NCBI RefSeq assembly: GCF_001650735.1
Contig: NZ_LXVY01000001.1
Location: forward strand, 186,001 to 250,000
Reading direction: 5' to 3'
DNA length: 64,000 nucleotides
Source of the DNA: Sphingomonas sp. TDK1
GTDB taxonomy: Bacteria; Pseudomonadota; Alphaproteobacteria; Sphingomonadales; Sphingomonadaceae
A program made the translations under genes and the position numbers. Every line of letters begins with the position of its first letter. Within the stretch, counting starts at the first letter, position 1. This document shows positions 9,297 through 17,819 of this stretch, in pieces. The notes beneath the pieces were generated by a model. That model was not told where the DNA came from, did no database searches, and saw nothing but the letters and a program-made list of their open reading frames with translations.

Positions 9297-9986
9297 TCAA
9301 GGCTGGCCGGCGCCGCTGCCGCCCGCGCGGGCCTCGTTCTGCGCGAAGGATGCGTAGACCGACATGCCGTTACGAGTGCGGCTGACATCGATCACGCACA
9401 TATGGCCATAGCGGCTATGGCTACCGCAGCCGACCCCTGCATAGCGGAGTTCGCGGTTGAACAGCAGATCGCGGTGGCCGCGATCGGGCACGCCGTCGTC
9501 GATCACCAGCTGGCGCACGACATCGTCCGGATCGGCATATCCGTAGGAAATATCCTCGCCGACCAGCGGGCCGCCACCTCGCCGCTGCACGCGCTGCCCC
9601 GGCGTGGATCCGTCCGGCGAGATATGTCCACGCGTGCCGAGCGAGCCCTGCACCGCGACATGCTCCCGCGCGGCGAGGTCGAGCAGCGCCCCACGACTGA
9701 GCGGCGGCAGCGGCGACTGCAGCTCTAGATAGGCGATCGCCTCTTCCAGCGCGGCCACGCCCTCTTGCGTAAGAAGTCCGCGGTCGCTGCCGGGCAGAAA
9801 CAATGTCCGGCCGCTGAAGCGCGCGCGCAGGCTGCGCAAGTGCTGCGCATAGCCGACCGGGTCTTGGCGAACCTGATTGATCCGCGCCAGAACCTGATCT
9901 TCCAGATCGGGCGCATCACCTGCCGCGACCAGCATCGGTGCGCCGGCTGCCAGCATTAGGCCAAGTAAAACGCGAACTCCTCGCAT
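9297..9986 (-). CDS. CAP/SCP domain secreted protein
   Basis: A 229-residue protein with a signal peptide (residues 1-21, ending VAAGD). A CAP (cysteine-rich secretory/SCP-like) domain follows: LARINQVRQDP near 34, REHVAVQGSLGTRGHIS near 110, GEDISYG near 143, and GHRDLLFN near 170. These cover the conserved CAP helix and the HxxxL region. Bacterial CAP proteins are extracytoplasmic and mostly uncharacterised. It converges on the L,D-transpeptidase with only 3 bp between stops. Confidence 0.85.
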   Translation of the reverse strand: MRGVRVLLGLMLAAGAPMLVAAGDAPDLEDQVLARINQVRQDPVGYAQHLRSLRARFSGRTLFLPGSDRGLLTQEGVAALEEAIAYLELQSPLPPLSRGALLDLAAREHVAVQGSLGTRGHISPDGSTPGQRVQRRGGGPLVGEDISYGYADPDDVVRQLVIDDGVPDRGHRDLLFNRELRYAGVGCGSHSRYGHMCVIDVSRTRNGMSVYASFAQNEARAGGSGAGQP

Positions 9987-10203
9987 GGCAAACTCCGCCG
10001 CGAACGGCCATCGATCGGCCGACTATTCGAGACTGACCTTGCCACCTCCGGGAAAATATCTAGTTTCCTGCCTTGGTTAGTAGCCGCGGTTAATCGCTTC
10101 TTAACTATGCGCGTCCGGGCGGATGCGGAGGCTGGACTCTACGGTTTTCGTGGCATTGTTACGGATGTGGCCCGTCGGTTCCGGACATGGCAGACCGCCG
10201 CGC
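9987..10203. other. gene-free divergent spacer
   Basis: This 217-bp spacer separates the divergent starts of the CAP protein and the GNAT protein, so it should hold both promoters. A short inverted repeat, CGGCC-ATCGATC-GGCCG, lies near 10005-10021. I see no RNA gene or coding signal here. Confidence 0.35.
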
Positions 10204-10704
10204 ATGACCCAGATTCTGTTCATGCCGTTCGAGCCGCGCCATCTGCCGCAGGCACTGGCGCTCCAGTCGCAGGCCTATCCTGCGTTTCTCGTCGAGGCCG
10301 CGCCTGCATTCGCCAGCCGCCTGCAGGTCGCAGCGCCGTACAATGTCGTCGCGGAGCGGGACGGCGCGTTGCTCGGCTATTTGTTGGCGCATGGCTGGAC
10401 GGGTGAGTCGCCGCCCCCGGTGGGTGTGGTCCTGGATCCCGACGTCACCGGCGACACGCTGTACCTGCACGACTTGGCCGTTTCCGATGCGGGGCGTGGT
10501 TCTGGAATCGGACGCATGCTGGTGGAGCACGCCCTCAGCCGCGCGGCGGCGGATGGGCTGGTGTCCGCCGAGTTGATCGCGGTGGAAGGCGCAGCCGAGT
10601 ACTGGGCCCGGCTGGGTTTCGACGTGGAACCACCCTCGCCAGCCCTCGCCGCCAAGGTCGCGGGCTATGGCGCGGCCGCCCGGTGGATGCGCCGAACACT
10701 TTGA
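10204..10704 (+). CDS. GNAT family N-acetyltransferase
   Basis: A 166-residue acetyltransferase. Acetyl-CoA binding motif A is visible as LYLHDLAVSDAGRGSGIGRM near residues 80-100 (R/Q-x-x-G-x-G/A class). The C-terminal YWARLGF motif fits GNAT enzymes. The substrate is unknown. The start is placed at MTQILFMPF (ATG 10204), since the upstream open frame is not conserved-looking sequence. It is a stand-alone gene, 52 bp before the S10 peptidase. Confidence 0.85.
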   Translation: MTQILFMPFEPRHLPQALALQSQAYPAFLVEAAPAFASRLQVAAPYNVVAERDGALLGYLLAHGWTGESPPPVGVVLDPDVTGDTLYLHDLAVSDAGRGSGIGRMLVEHALSRAAADGLVSAELIAVEGAAEYWARLGFDVEPPSPALAAKVAGYGAAARWMRRTL

Positions 10705-10756
10705 GCGGGCGATGGATTCGTCTCTGTCCCGGCGCTAGACAGCTGCATCAACATTC

Positions 10757-12280
10757 ATGCCGGGGGACAATATCTTGCGCCGTTCGACCCTAATCGCTGC
10801 TTCCGTCGCCGCCCTTCTGCTCGCCCCCCAGGCACCCGCGCAGGACAAGAAGGCGGATACCGCCGAAGCCAAATCGGAGTCGAACGCCGACAAGAGCGAT
10901 CTGCCACCACTCCCCGACGACAAGACAATCAGCCAGAGCGCGGTCATCGGGGGCAAGGCGATCCGGTATCAGGCGACCGTCGGCAAGCTGCCGGTCTATG
11001 ACGACAAGGGCAAGAAGATCGGCGAGGTCGTCTACACGGCCTATGTCGTACCCGGCGGCGGCGCCCAGCGGCCGGTGACTTTCGCGTTTAATGGCGGCCC
11101 GGGCGCGGCCTCGGTCTATCTCAACCTAGGCGCGGTGGGACCGAAGCGCGTGCAGTTCGGCGACAAGGGCGACGCGCCCTCCGATGCGCCGCTGCTGGTC
11201 GACAACCCTTCCAGCTGGCTGGACATGACCGACTTGGTGTTCATCGATCCGGTCGGGACCGGCTTCAGCCGCAGCCTGGTCGACGCGGACGCGACCAAGA
11301 AGGCGTTTTATGCCACCGAGCCGGACGTCAAATATCTCTCGCGAATCGTCTATGACTGGCTGGTCAAGAACGAGCGGCTGCGTTCGCCGAAGTTCGTGAT
11401 GGGCGAGAGCTATGGCGGCTATCGCGCACCGCGCATTGCCTATGAGCTGCAGACTCAACTCGGCGTCGGCATCAACGGTATCGTGATGGTGTCGCCCTAT
11501 CTCGATCCGGCCGCGACGGCGGGATCGGATGCACTCTCCCCACTCCCGTGGATGATTACCCTTCCCTCGATGGCGGCAGGCCATTTCGAGCGCGAGGGCA
11601 AGCTGACGCCGCAAGCCATGGCCGGCGTGGAGGCCTATACGCGCGGTGGCTTCGCGACCGACCTGCTCGCGGGCCGGTCCGATCCCCAGGCGACGGCGCG
11701 ACTGAGCGGCAAGGTGGCGGAACTGACTGGGCTCGATCCCAAGCTGGTCGGCCGCCTGGACGGACGAATCGACGAGGGCACCTATCTGCGCGAGGTGCAC
11801 CGCGACGACGGCAGGATCGGCAGCGTCTACGATTCGAACGTCGACGCCTTCGATCCCTTCCCCAACGCCGCCGAGCGCAAGTCCGGCGACCCGATCCTGG
11901 AAGGAATCATCGCGCCGACGACCAGCGCGATGGTGGACTTCATCACCCGCGAAGTAGGCTGGAAGACGACTGCGCGGTACAATGCGCTGTCCTTTTCGGT
12001 GAACTCGGCCTGGGACCGTGGCACGCCGGACGACGCGCCGGTCAGCGATCTACGCAAGGCTGTTGCCAACGATCCGAAAATGGGTGTGCTGATCGTTCAT
12101 GGCTATAACGATCTGTCCTGCCCCTATTTCGGATCGCGGCTGATCATTGACCAGATGCCGCGCTTCGGCGTGGAGCAACGGGTGAAGCTGGGGGTCTATC
12201 CCGGCGGCCATATGTTCTATTCCCGCAAGGCGAGCGCCGAGGCGTTCAAGGCGGATGCGCGGGCGCTGTACGTACGGTGA
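10757..12280 (+). CDS. S10 family serine carboxypeptidase-like peptidase
   Basis: A 507-residue exported hydrolase with a signal peptide (residues 1-28, ending PAPAQ). The oxyanion-region motif FAFNGGPGAAS occurs near 112. The nucleophile elbow is GESYGGY near 216-222. The acid Asp lies in HGYNDLSCP near 447 and the catalytic His in GGHMFY near 483. This is the S10 Ser-Asp-His triad. These periplasmic peptidases remove C-terminal residues from peptides. A Lys/Asp/Glu-rich linker lies at 29-55 after the signal. Confidence 0.9.
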   Translation: MPGDNILRRSTLIAASVAALLLAPQAPAQDKKADTAEAKSESNADKSDLPPLPDDKTISQSAVIGGKAIRYQATVGKLPVYDDKGKKIGEVVYTAYVVPGGGAQRPVTFAFNGGPGAASVYLNLGAVGPKRVQFGDKGDAPSDAPLLVDNPSSWLDMTDLVFIDPVGTGFSRSLVDADATKKAFYATEPDVKYLSRIVYDWLVKNERLRSPKFVMGESYGGYRAPRIAYELQTQLGVGINGIVMVSPYLDPAATAGSDALSPLPWMITLPSMAAGHFEREGKLTPQAMAGVEAYTRGGFATDLLAGRSDPQATARLSGKVAELTGLDPKLVGRLDGRIDEGTYLREVHRDDGRIGSVYDSNVDAFDPFPNAAERKSGDPILEGIIAPTTSAMVDFITREVGWKTTARYNALSFSVNSAWDRGTPDDAPVSDLRKAVANDPKMGVLIVHGYNDLSCPYFGSRLIIDQMPRFGVEQRVKLGVYPGGHMFYSRKASAEAFKADARALYVR

Positions 12281-12290
12281 GGACGGGGGG

Positions 12291-12512
12291 CTATGAGCTA
12301 GCGTCCAGCTCGCTTTCCAGCTTCAGCGCACGGCCCCCGCCTTCCTGCTCTACGAGATAGGCGGGGTTTTCCTTCGTTCCGTTCCGCACGATCTTCTCGC
12401 CCTTGATCGTGCGCTGCACACGGCGCTCGAAGCGTTCGGCCACCTTGCCATGCGCCTGGTGGCCGCCCCAGTTCCAGCGCACCGCGGCGCCCTTCGCGAA
12501 ATGCTTGCTCAT
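12291..12512 (-). CDS. DUF2945 (HVA1/TUDOR-like) small protein
   Basis: A 73-residue protein. The start MSKHFAKGAAVRWNWGGHQA and the GKVAERF segment match the DUF2945 or hypervirulence-associated TUDOR-domain family, about 70 residues long, of unknown function. The ATG at 12512 is preferred over the longer frame, whose extra N-terminal part reads against the GT4 gene upstream region. It converges on the S10 gene with 10 bp between. Confidence 0.85.
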   Translation of the reverse strand: MSKHFAKGAAVRWNWGGHQAHGKVAERFERRVQRTIKGEKIVRNGTKENPAYLVEQEGGGRALKLESELDASS

Positions 12513-12608
12513 AATGGGCATAATCGCCCGACCCTGAGCCATGTTCCGCTGCTGGGACAAGTCGTCCGCTTGCCCGCCCCGCCGCTGCCGATTAAGGCGC
12601 GGGTACAA

Positions 12609-13760
12609 ATGCAACCCTCCGATCTTCGCGTCGCGCTCTTCAGCGGCAATTACAACTATGTTCGCGATGGCGCGAACCAGGCGCTCAACAAGCTCGTCGG
12701 CTATCTGCTGGACCAGGGCGTGAAGGTCCGCGTCTATTCACCCACCACCGATACGCCCGCCTTCGCGCCCACCGGTGATCTGGTGAGCGTACCTGCCTTG
12801 CCGGTGCCAGGCGGCCGCGCCGAGTACAAGTTTGCGACCGGCCTGCCGAAGAGCATCCGTGCGGACCTCGAAGGGTTCGCCCCGAACATGGTGCATGTGT
12901 CTGCGCCGGAGTTCCTGTGCCACGGGGCCGTGCGCTGGGCGCGCAAGCACGACATTGCTACACTTGCCTCGCTGCACACGCGGTTCGAGACCTACCCCGC
13001 CTATTACCATCTGGGCTTCGTGGCGCCGGTTATCATCAAGCTGCTGACGCGGTTCTACAATCGCGTCGACCAAGTGGTGACGCCCGGTGATTCGACCGCC
13101 CAGCTGATCCGCGACTGGGGCGTGACGACACCGATCCGCATCTGGTCGCGCGGCGTGGATCACGATCGCTTCAATCCGGCGCGCCGCAGCCTGGAATGGC
13201 GCCGCGCTTTGGGCATCGCCGATAATGAATTCGCGGTCGGCTTTCTCGGGCGGCTGGTGCTGGAGAAGGGCCTGGATATCTTCGCCGAGGTCTGCAACGC
13301 ACTCACCGCGCGCGGCGTACCGCACAAGGTTCTGGTCATCGGCGAAGGCCCCGCCCGCCCCTGGTTCGCCGAGCATGTGCCCGGTGCCATCTTCACCGGC
13401 TTCCAGCGTGGGGACGATCTGGCGCGGGCGGTCGCCTCGATGGACGTGCTGTTCAATCCCTCGGTCACGGAGACCTTCGGCAACGTCACGTCGGAAGCGA
13501 TGGCGTGCGCCGTGCCGATCGTCGCCGCGCGCGCGACGGGCGCGATCGACCTGGTGGAGGAAGGCGTGAACGGCTTCCTCGTGCCGCCACGCGACGTGAA
13601 TGCCTATGCCGATGCGATCGCGCAGCTGATCCGCGACCCGGCGCTGGCCGCGGCCGCCGGGGCGGCCGGACACGAAAAGGCGCAAGCCTATGTTTGGGAC
13701 CGGGTGAACCGCGCCGTGCTGGACAGCTACATCGAAATCCTGGCCCGAAAAGGCCGATAA
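12609..13760 (+). CDS. glycosyltransferase family 4 protein
   Basis: A 383-residue GT-B fold glycosyltransferase. The N-terminal domain begins RVALFSGNYNYVRDG, with an HVSAPEF motif near residue 97. The C-terminal GT1/GT4 domain has GFLGRLVLEKGLD near 210 and the nucleotide-sugar site SVTETFGNVTSEAMACAVP near 284-302, with the conserved E-x7-E pair. Such enzymes transfer sugars from UDP- or GDP-donors to lipid or sugar acceptors. The acceptor cannot be predicted. The ATG at 12609 is chosen because the domain starts at once; it converges on the histidine kinase. Confidence 0.88.
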   Translation: MQPSDLRVALFSGNYNYVRDGANQALNKLVGYLLDQGVKVRVYSPTTDTPAFAPTGDLVSVPALPVPGGRAEYKFATGLPKSIRADLEGFAPNMVHVSAPEFLCHGAVRWARKHDIATLASLHTRFETYPAYYHLGFVAPVIIKLLTRFYNRVDQVVTPGDSTAQLIRDWGVTTPIRIWSRGVDHDRFNPARRSLEWRRALGIADNEFAVGFLGRLVLEKGLDIFAEVCNALTARGVPHKVLVIGEGPARPWFAEHVPGAIFTGFQRGDDLARAVASMDVLFNPSVTETFGNVTSEAMACAVPIVAARATGAIDLVEEGVNGFLVPPRDVNAYADAIAQLIRDPALAAAAGAAGHEKAQAYVWDRVNRAVLDSYIEILARKGR

Positions 13761-13770
13761 TCGCCGAGGC

Positions 13771-15081
13771 CTAGCCGGCGAGCCCGCCGCGCGCGGCCAG
13801 GACAAAGCCCAGCCGCGAACCGCCTTCGGGCGGTGTGTGCAATTTCAGCGCCGTCTGATGGGCTTCGAGAATCCGCTGGGTGACGTTGAGGCCGATGCCC
13901 TGCCCGCCGCTGGTCGACCGGCCCGGCTCGGGCAGCACCCCACCGGGGAAACCCGGACCATTGTCGGCCACGGACATCTCGACGCCGTCGCTGACAGCGC
14001 ACGCGGAAAGCCGGATCCACGCGCCCGGCGTTCCGCGAAGCGCCTGCGCAGCATTGCGGAGAAGATTGGCCAGCACTTGCCCGATCTGCACCCGATCGGC
14101 CAGCAGCGCGCCCAACCCTTGCTGCACCTTCACCGCGATCTCCGGCGCGGGCCCGCTCCATGCCGCGCCGAAAAGCTCCAGCGCTTCCTCGAACAGGGTT
14201 TCCGCTGCGACGAATTCAGCGTCGATCTCGCCATGCTCGACCAGCGCCCGCGTTCGCGCGACGATCTGTGACGACCGCCCGATCTGCGCGCGGGCCTGGG
14301 CGAGCTGGCGCAACACGTCGGGACCGCCAGTGCCGCGCAGCGCCATTTCGACGGTCGCAATATAGTTCGACGCGGCGGACAGCGGCTGCACCATTTCGTG
14401 CGCCAGCATGGCAGCAGTAGCAGCGTCTTCTTCCGCGGCGCTGCGCGAGATGCTCCCGATCAGCGCGCGCTGCGCCTTTTCCAGGGCGTCGCGCGCCTTC
14501 ATCGCAGCGAGCATTTCCCGCTCCACCAGCAGGCGATTCTTCGCGACCGCGACATAGCTGCAGATGGTGCGGAGGAACCGCAGCTCGGTTTCGGTGAACG
14601 GAACGCCGCTGCGCCGCCCGAAGCCGAGGGTGCCGAGCAGAACCTCGCCGTGCAGCAGCGGCGTGCAGGCATAGCTGTCCAAGCCGACGTCGCGAATGAA
14701 GTTGGTCATCGGATTGTCGCTGCCCTGCACCTGTGCGACCACACGCGGGGTGCGATCGCGCGCAACCATGCCGCACACCGCCTGGCCAAACTGAAGCCGC
14801 GCCCCTGCCTGCTGCTGCGCCTCGTTCAGGCCACCACAGGCTTCCAGCACCAGCAAATGATCGGGCTCAGCGCGATAATGGAAATAAACGTCCAGCAACA
14901 GCTCATCGCGGACCATCTCAAACAGATAGTCGATCATCGCCGTCGGATCGGAAGCGCCCAACATTTTGCCCGCACAATCTGCAAGCAAGCCAAGCAACCG
15001 GGCTTCGCGGCGCTCCGTTGCACTCGCAACGTCTTCCTGGATCCGCGACCCGATCACTCGCCCTCTCCCAAGCACCGCCAA
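13771..15081 (-). CDS. GAF domain sensor histidine kinase
   Basis: A 436-residue soluble kinase with no membrane segment. A GAF domain spans about 30-185. The phosphoacceptor H-box is LAHEMVQPLSAASNYI with His near 228. The ATPase domain has the N-box QVLANLLRNAAQAL near 333, the G1 box VADNGPGFP near 372 and the G2 box GQGIGLNV near 393. All catalytic motifs are present. The input is a cytoplasmic small molecule or a redox cue read by GAF. No response regulator is adjacent. Confidence 0.9.
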   Translation of the reverse strand: MAVLGRGRVIGSRIQEDVASATERREARLLGLLADCAGKMLGASDPTAMIDYLFEMVRDELLLDVYFHYRAEPDHLLVLEACGGLNEAQQQAGARLQFGQAVCGMVARDRTPRVVAQVQGSDNPMTNFIRDVGLDSYACTPLLHGEVLLGTLGFGRRSGVPFTETELRFLRTICSYVAVAKNRLLVEREMLAAMKARDALEKAQRALIGSISRSAAEEDAATAAMLAHEMVQPLSAASNYIATVEMALRGTGGPDVLRQLAQARAQIGRSSQIVARTRALVEHGEIDAEFVAAETLFEEALELFGAAWSGPAPEIAVKVQQGLGALLADRVQIGQVLANLLRNAAQALRGTPGAWIRLSACAVSDGVEMSVADNGPGFPGGVLPEPGRSTSGGQGIGLNVTQRILEAHQTALKLHTPPEGGSRLGFVLAARGGLAG

Positions 15082-15145
15082 TGCAACCTTCTTATGGAAG
15101 GTTCATACCGGCAAATTCTCGCGGATTAAACGGCAACTTGCGCGC

Positions 15146-15469
15146 CTACTGCCAATCGAAGCGCAGTTCGCCCTCGCGGAAGGCGAAGCGATCGAGATGT
15201 CGGGCGACCGCGCCCTTCAGTCCCTCCAGCTGATCTTCCGAGGTGGCGTCGATCCGCACGTCGAGACCGGTTTCGGCGACGTTGAACGCTACCACCGCAT
15301 CGCCGGGGTGATCGGCGCCGCGCGCATCCTTGGGAAATACCACGGTGCCGTTCTCGGGCGTGAACTCCACCTGCAAATTATGCTGCCAGTGCTTGCACAG
15401 TTGCTGGAGGTAGCGACTGGCGTGCTCGGTAGGCACGAGCGCGTGGCTAGTGAATGGGGCAATCGTCAT
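15146..15469 (-). CDS. DUF2218 domain protein
   Basis: A 107-residue protein with the family signature HASRYLQQLCKHWQH near residues 16-30 and a downstream VVFPKD...GDAVVAF segment. DUF2218 proteins are about 100 residues, cytoplasmic and of unknown function, often next to PadR or siderophore genes. The ATG at 15469 has a good AAGGAG ribosome site; a longer frame from 15535 lacks one. It lies 72 bp downstream of the padR gene, probably in the same operon. Confidence 0.85.
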   Translation of the reverse strand: MTIAPFTSHALVPTEHASRYLQQLCKHWQHNLQVEFTPENGTVVFPKDARGADHPGDAVVAFNVAETGLDVRIDATSEDQLEGLKGAVARHLDRFAFREGELRFDWQ

Positions 15470-15541
15470 TCTGCTCTCCTTGGCCGCGACGGGGACGATC
15501 CCCAGCCGACGGCGTAACACCTCGATCCGGGGCATCGTTGC

Positions 15542-16150
15542 TTACAGCCGTTCGATCTTGCGCGCGGCCTCGTCGAGGATCTCGGCGATCGCGTGCAGGC
15601 GTTCGGGATCAACCTCCTCGTCGAACACGCTGGCGGCGAGCACGGTCTTGAGGTTATGCATCGCCCGGCGCACCGGGCCGCCGCTGGTGCGCGCATGGCG
15701 CTCGCCGAGATCCGCCAGCCGCTGGAACAGGGCTTCCACCTCTGCGGCATTCTCCTCGAGATGGGCGGTGCCGGCTTCGGTGATGGCGAACTGCTTCTTG
15801 GCACCGTCACTCTTGTGTTCGGCAATCAGGTCCATGTCGTCGAGCATGGTCAGCGTCGGATAGACGACGCCGGGGCTCGGAGCATAGGCGCCGTTCGAGC
15901 GCGCCTCGATCTCACGGATAAGATCATAGCCGTGGCGCGGCGCTTCCGCGATCAGCTTGAGCAGGATCAGGCGGAGCTCGTCGCCGCCGAACATCCGTCG
16001 GCCACGGCCGCCATGGCCACGCTCGCCCATTTCGAAACGCATGTCGAAGCCGCCGGGAAAGCCCCCGCCCCAGCCGCCGCGGCCACGAGGACCGAAATGG
16101 CGACCGTGAGAATGTTGATGATGGCCATGACGGCCAAATTGGAAAAACAT
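15542..16150 (-). CDS. PadR family transcriptional regulator with His/Gly-rich N terminus
   Basis: A 202-residue regulator. The winged-helix domain has ELRLILLKLIAEAPRHGYDL and the recognition/wing part SPGVVYPTLTMLDDMDLI, which is the PadR signature. A C-terminal helical dimerisation region follows. The first 55 residues are unusually rich in His and Gly (HGHHQHSHGRH, then GGWGGGFPGG) and could bind metal; this tail lies outside the normal PadR fold. The ATG at 16150 gives MFFQFGRHGH. A perfect palindrome 35 bp upstream is a likely autoregulatory operator. Confidence 0.87.
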   Translation of the reverse strand: MFFQFGRHGHHQHSHGRHFGPRGRGGWGGGFPGGFDMRFEMGERGHGGRGRRMFGGDELRLILLKLIAEAPRHGYDLIREIEARSNGAYAPSPGVVYPTLTMLDDMDLIAEHKSDGAKKQFAITEAGTAHLEENAAEVEALFQRLADLGERHARTSGGPVRRAMHNLKTVLAASVFDEEVDPERLHAIAEILDEAARKIERL

Positions 16151-16184
16151 GGCAATGCACATCCTGTGTGAGTCTTGATGCGCA

Positions 16185-16198
16185 CAAGATATATCTTG
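16185..16198. promoter_or_regulatory. candidate PadR operator, perfect palindrome
   Basis: CAAGATATATCTTG is a perfect 14-bp palindrome, 34 bp upstream of the padR ATG and AT-rich inside GC-rich DNA. PadR proteins bind short palindromes in their own promoters, so autoregulation is likely. This is inferred from position and symmetry only. Confidence 0.6.
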
Positions 16199-16224
16199 AA
16201 AGAGATTGTGCAAGGGCTTTCTTT

Positions 16225-16310
16225 AGCCCCCTCTCCTCGGAGGAGGGGTTGGGATGGAGGAATTCCAGACCAGAAGTTGGTCTCGGTGAGACACGCTCCG
16301 CCCCAACCCC
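16225..16310. repeat. GC-rich REP-like inverted repeat, relative of the 2607-2719 unit
   Basis: The hairpin CCCTCTCCTCGGAGGAGGGG at about 16229-16248 is followed by a TTGGGATGG tail. Near 16300-16310 the complementary CCCCAACCCC occurs, so the unit has the same plan as 2607-2719 with a diverged centre (GACCAGAAGTTGGTC hairpin). No gene lies here. It may act as a terminator or a mobile REP unit. Confidence 0.6.
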
Positions 16311-16370
16311 GCATCAGGTGAACAGCGCCCGCGCTGTGCCGACGCTGCCGGGGCAGCGCCGACCTGATGC
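16311..16370. repeat. perfect three-way-junction inverted repeat
   Basis: Outer arms GCATCAGGT (16311-16319) and ACCTGATGC (16362-16370) pair perfectly. Inside are two further perfect hairpins: ACAGCGC/GCGCTGT (16322-16337) and CGCTGCC/GGCAGCG (16343-16358). The 60 bp can therefore fold as a cloverleaf. It lies just after the stop of the downstream minus-strand hydroxylase gene. Confidence 0.7.
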
Positions 16371-16399
16371 GCCTGAAGGGGAGGAGCTCCAGATCTGCC

Positions 16400-17569
16400 T
16401 TAATGCGTCAGCATCGCCCGCACCGTGGGCCGGACAAAGGGCAGCCCCGCGCCCAGCCGCAGCACCGCATGCCGCATCGCGCGGGCCGGCAGTCGCTCGT
16501 CGGTGAACAGGCGCACCAGCAGATTGGTCCCGGTGTAGAGCGGCTTGCACGCCGCGCGATGGCCGTTCTCGAACCGCCGCAACACCGCCGGCATCGCCGG
16601 ATCCATGCCCCGCCGCACCGCGTCCCGTACTTCCGTCGCAAGCAGCGCCTGGCCGCTCAATCCCAGGTTGAAGCCGTGTGCCGTAACCGGGTGCATGCCC
16701 ACCGCCGCATCACCGATCAGCGCCGCGCGGCCGCTGACGAACTGATGCGCCCAGGTTGTGACCAGCGGATAGATGTTGCGATCGCTCACCACTTCCATCC
16801 GTCCCAGCCGCTGGCGGAAACGGCGGGTGAGGTCGCGGCCGAGCGCGGCATCGTCGAACGCGGCGACCCGCCGCGCGGCATCTTCGGGCAGCGTCACCAC
16901 TGCACCGGCGAGATTGCCGTTCAGCGGCAGCAGCGCCAGTGTCTGGCGGTGGTCGAACCATTCCAGTGCGGTTTGGCCATGCGGTAGCTCATGCTGCACG
17001 CGCATGACCATCATCGATCGGCCCAGCGGATTGATATCGGCCTCGATCCCCAGCGCCTCGCGCGTCCTGGAAAGGCGCGAGTCCGCAACCACCAAGAGCC
17101 GCGCCCGCACGACCTCGCCCGAGGAAAGCAGCACTTCCGCGCGTGGCCCGGTGGCCCCCGAGCGCGCGTGCACCACTTCGGCCCCCGTCACCAGCCGCAG
17201 CCCGGGCTGGTGCTTCACTGCATTGTACAGCGCTGCGCGAATGCGGTGATTGGGCACGAGATAACCGAGCTGGTCGTCTTCCTTACTGGCGGTGAAGTTT
17301 AGCGAGAACGGCGAATCGCCGTTTACCACCTTGGCCGCGTGCATCGGCGCGATCTCCTCGGCCGGTAGCCGCCCCCAGGCTCCCAGCTGCTCGAGGATTC
17401 GCTTCGAACCATGCGTGAGCGCGATCTCGCGCCCGTCGAAGCGCGGACTTGCCAGCGCCTCCAGCGGCGCGCGCTCGAGCAGCACGATGCTAAGCCCGCT
17501 ATCTTCCAGCGAACGTGCGAAGGCGAGGCCGGCCGGCCCTCCCCCGACGATGACGACGTCGCAGTCCAT
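16400..17569 (-). CDS. FAD-dependent UbiH/UbiF/UbiM-type hydroxylase
   Basis: A 389-residue flavoprotein monooxygenase. The N-terminal dinucleotide-binding motif is VVIVGGGPAGLAFARSL, residues 4-20. The FAD motif GDAAVGMHPVTAHGFNLGL lies near 276-294, and a DxR-type hydroxylase stretch is seen mid-protein. The fold matches UbiH, UbiF or UbiM, which hydroxylate ubiquinone precursors on the inner membrane. The exact ring position cannot be assigned from motifs. The longer frame is discarded in favour of MDCDVVIVGG. The PadR/repeat region follows downstream. Confidence 0.85.
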   Translation of the reverse strand: MDCDVVIVGGGPAGLAFARSLEDSGLSIVLLERAPLEALASPRFDGREIALTHGSKRILEQLGAWGRLPAEEIAPMHAAKVVNGDSPFSLNFTASKEDDQLGYLVPNHRIRAALYNAVKHQPGLRLVTGAEVVHARSGATGPRAEVLLSSGEVVRARLLVVADSRLSRTREALGIEADINPLGRSMMVMRVQHELPHGQTALEWFDHRQTLALLPLNGNLAGAVVTLPEDAARRVAAFDDAALGRDLTRRFRQRLGRMEVVSDRNIYPLVTTWAHQFVSGRAALIGDAAVGMHPVTAHGFNLGLSGQALLATEVRDAVRRGMDPAMPAVLRRFENGHRAACKPLYTGTNLLVRLFTDERLPARAMRHAVLRLGAGLPFVRPTVRAMLTH

Positions 17570-17640
17570 GCCCGATCCTCCGCTACTCCGCCCCACCCCG
17601 CCCTATGGCGTTCGGGGGCCACTTCCCCACCACCCGCCAT

Positions 17641-17728
17641 GGTCCGGCGAAGGCCGGATCCAGACGCTTACCGCGTCGGCTCCCGCTGCACCGGAGGGGC
17701 GAACGAACCCCGGCCTTCGCCGGGATTG
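17641..17728. repeat. inverted repeat with GGCGAAGGCCGG-type arms
   Basis: The left arm TCCGGCGAAGGCCGGA (17643-17658) and right arm CCCGGCCTTCGCCGGGAT (17709-17726) are complementary and enclose about 50 bp. The unit lies between the divergent hydroxylase and rarA genes, in a 250-bp gap without coding signal. GGCGAAGGCCGGGA-type palindromes are widely dispersed in sphingomonad-like genomes, so this is probably one copy of a family. Confidence 0.6.
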
Positions 17729-17819
17729 CCCACGGTTTGAAGGGGCATGCGCGGCGCGGCCTTGCGCCCGATCAACCAGCGGGATGCAAATCGCAGCACA
17801 GCCGCCTATCTTGGCCGCA

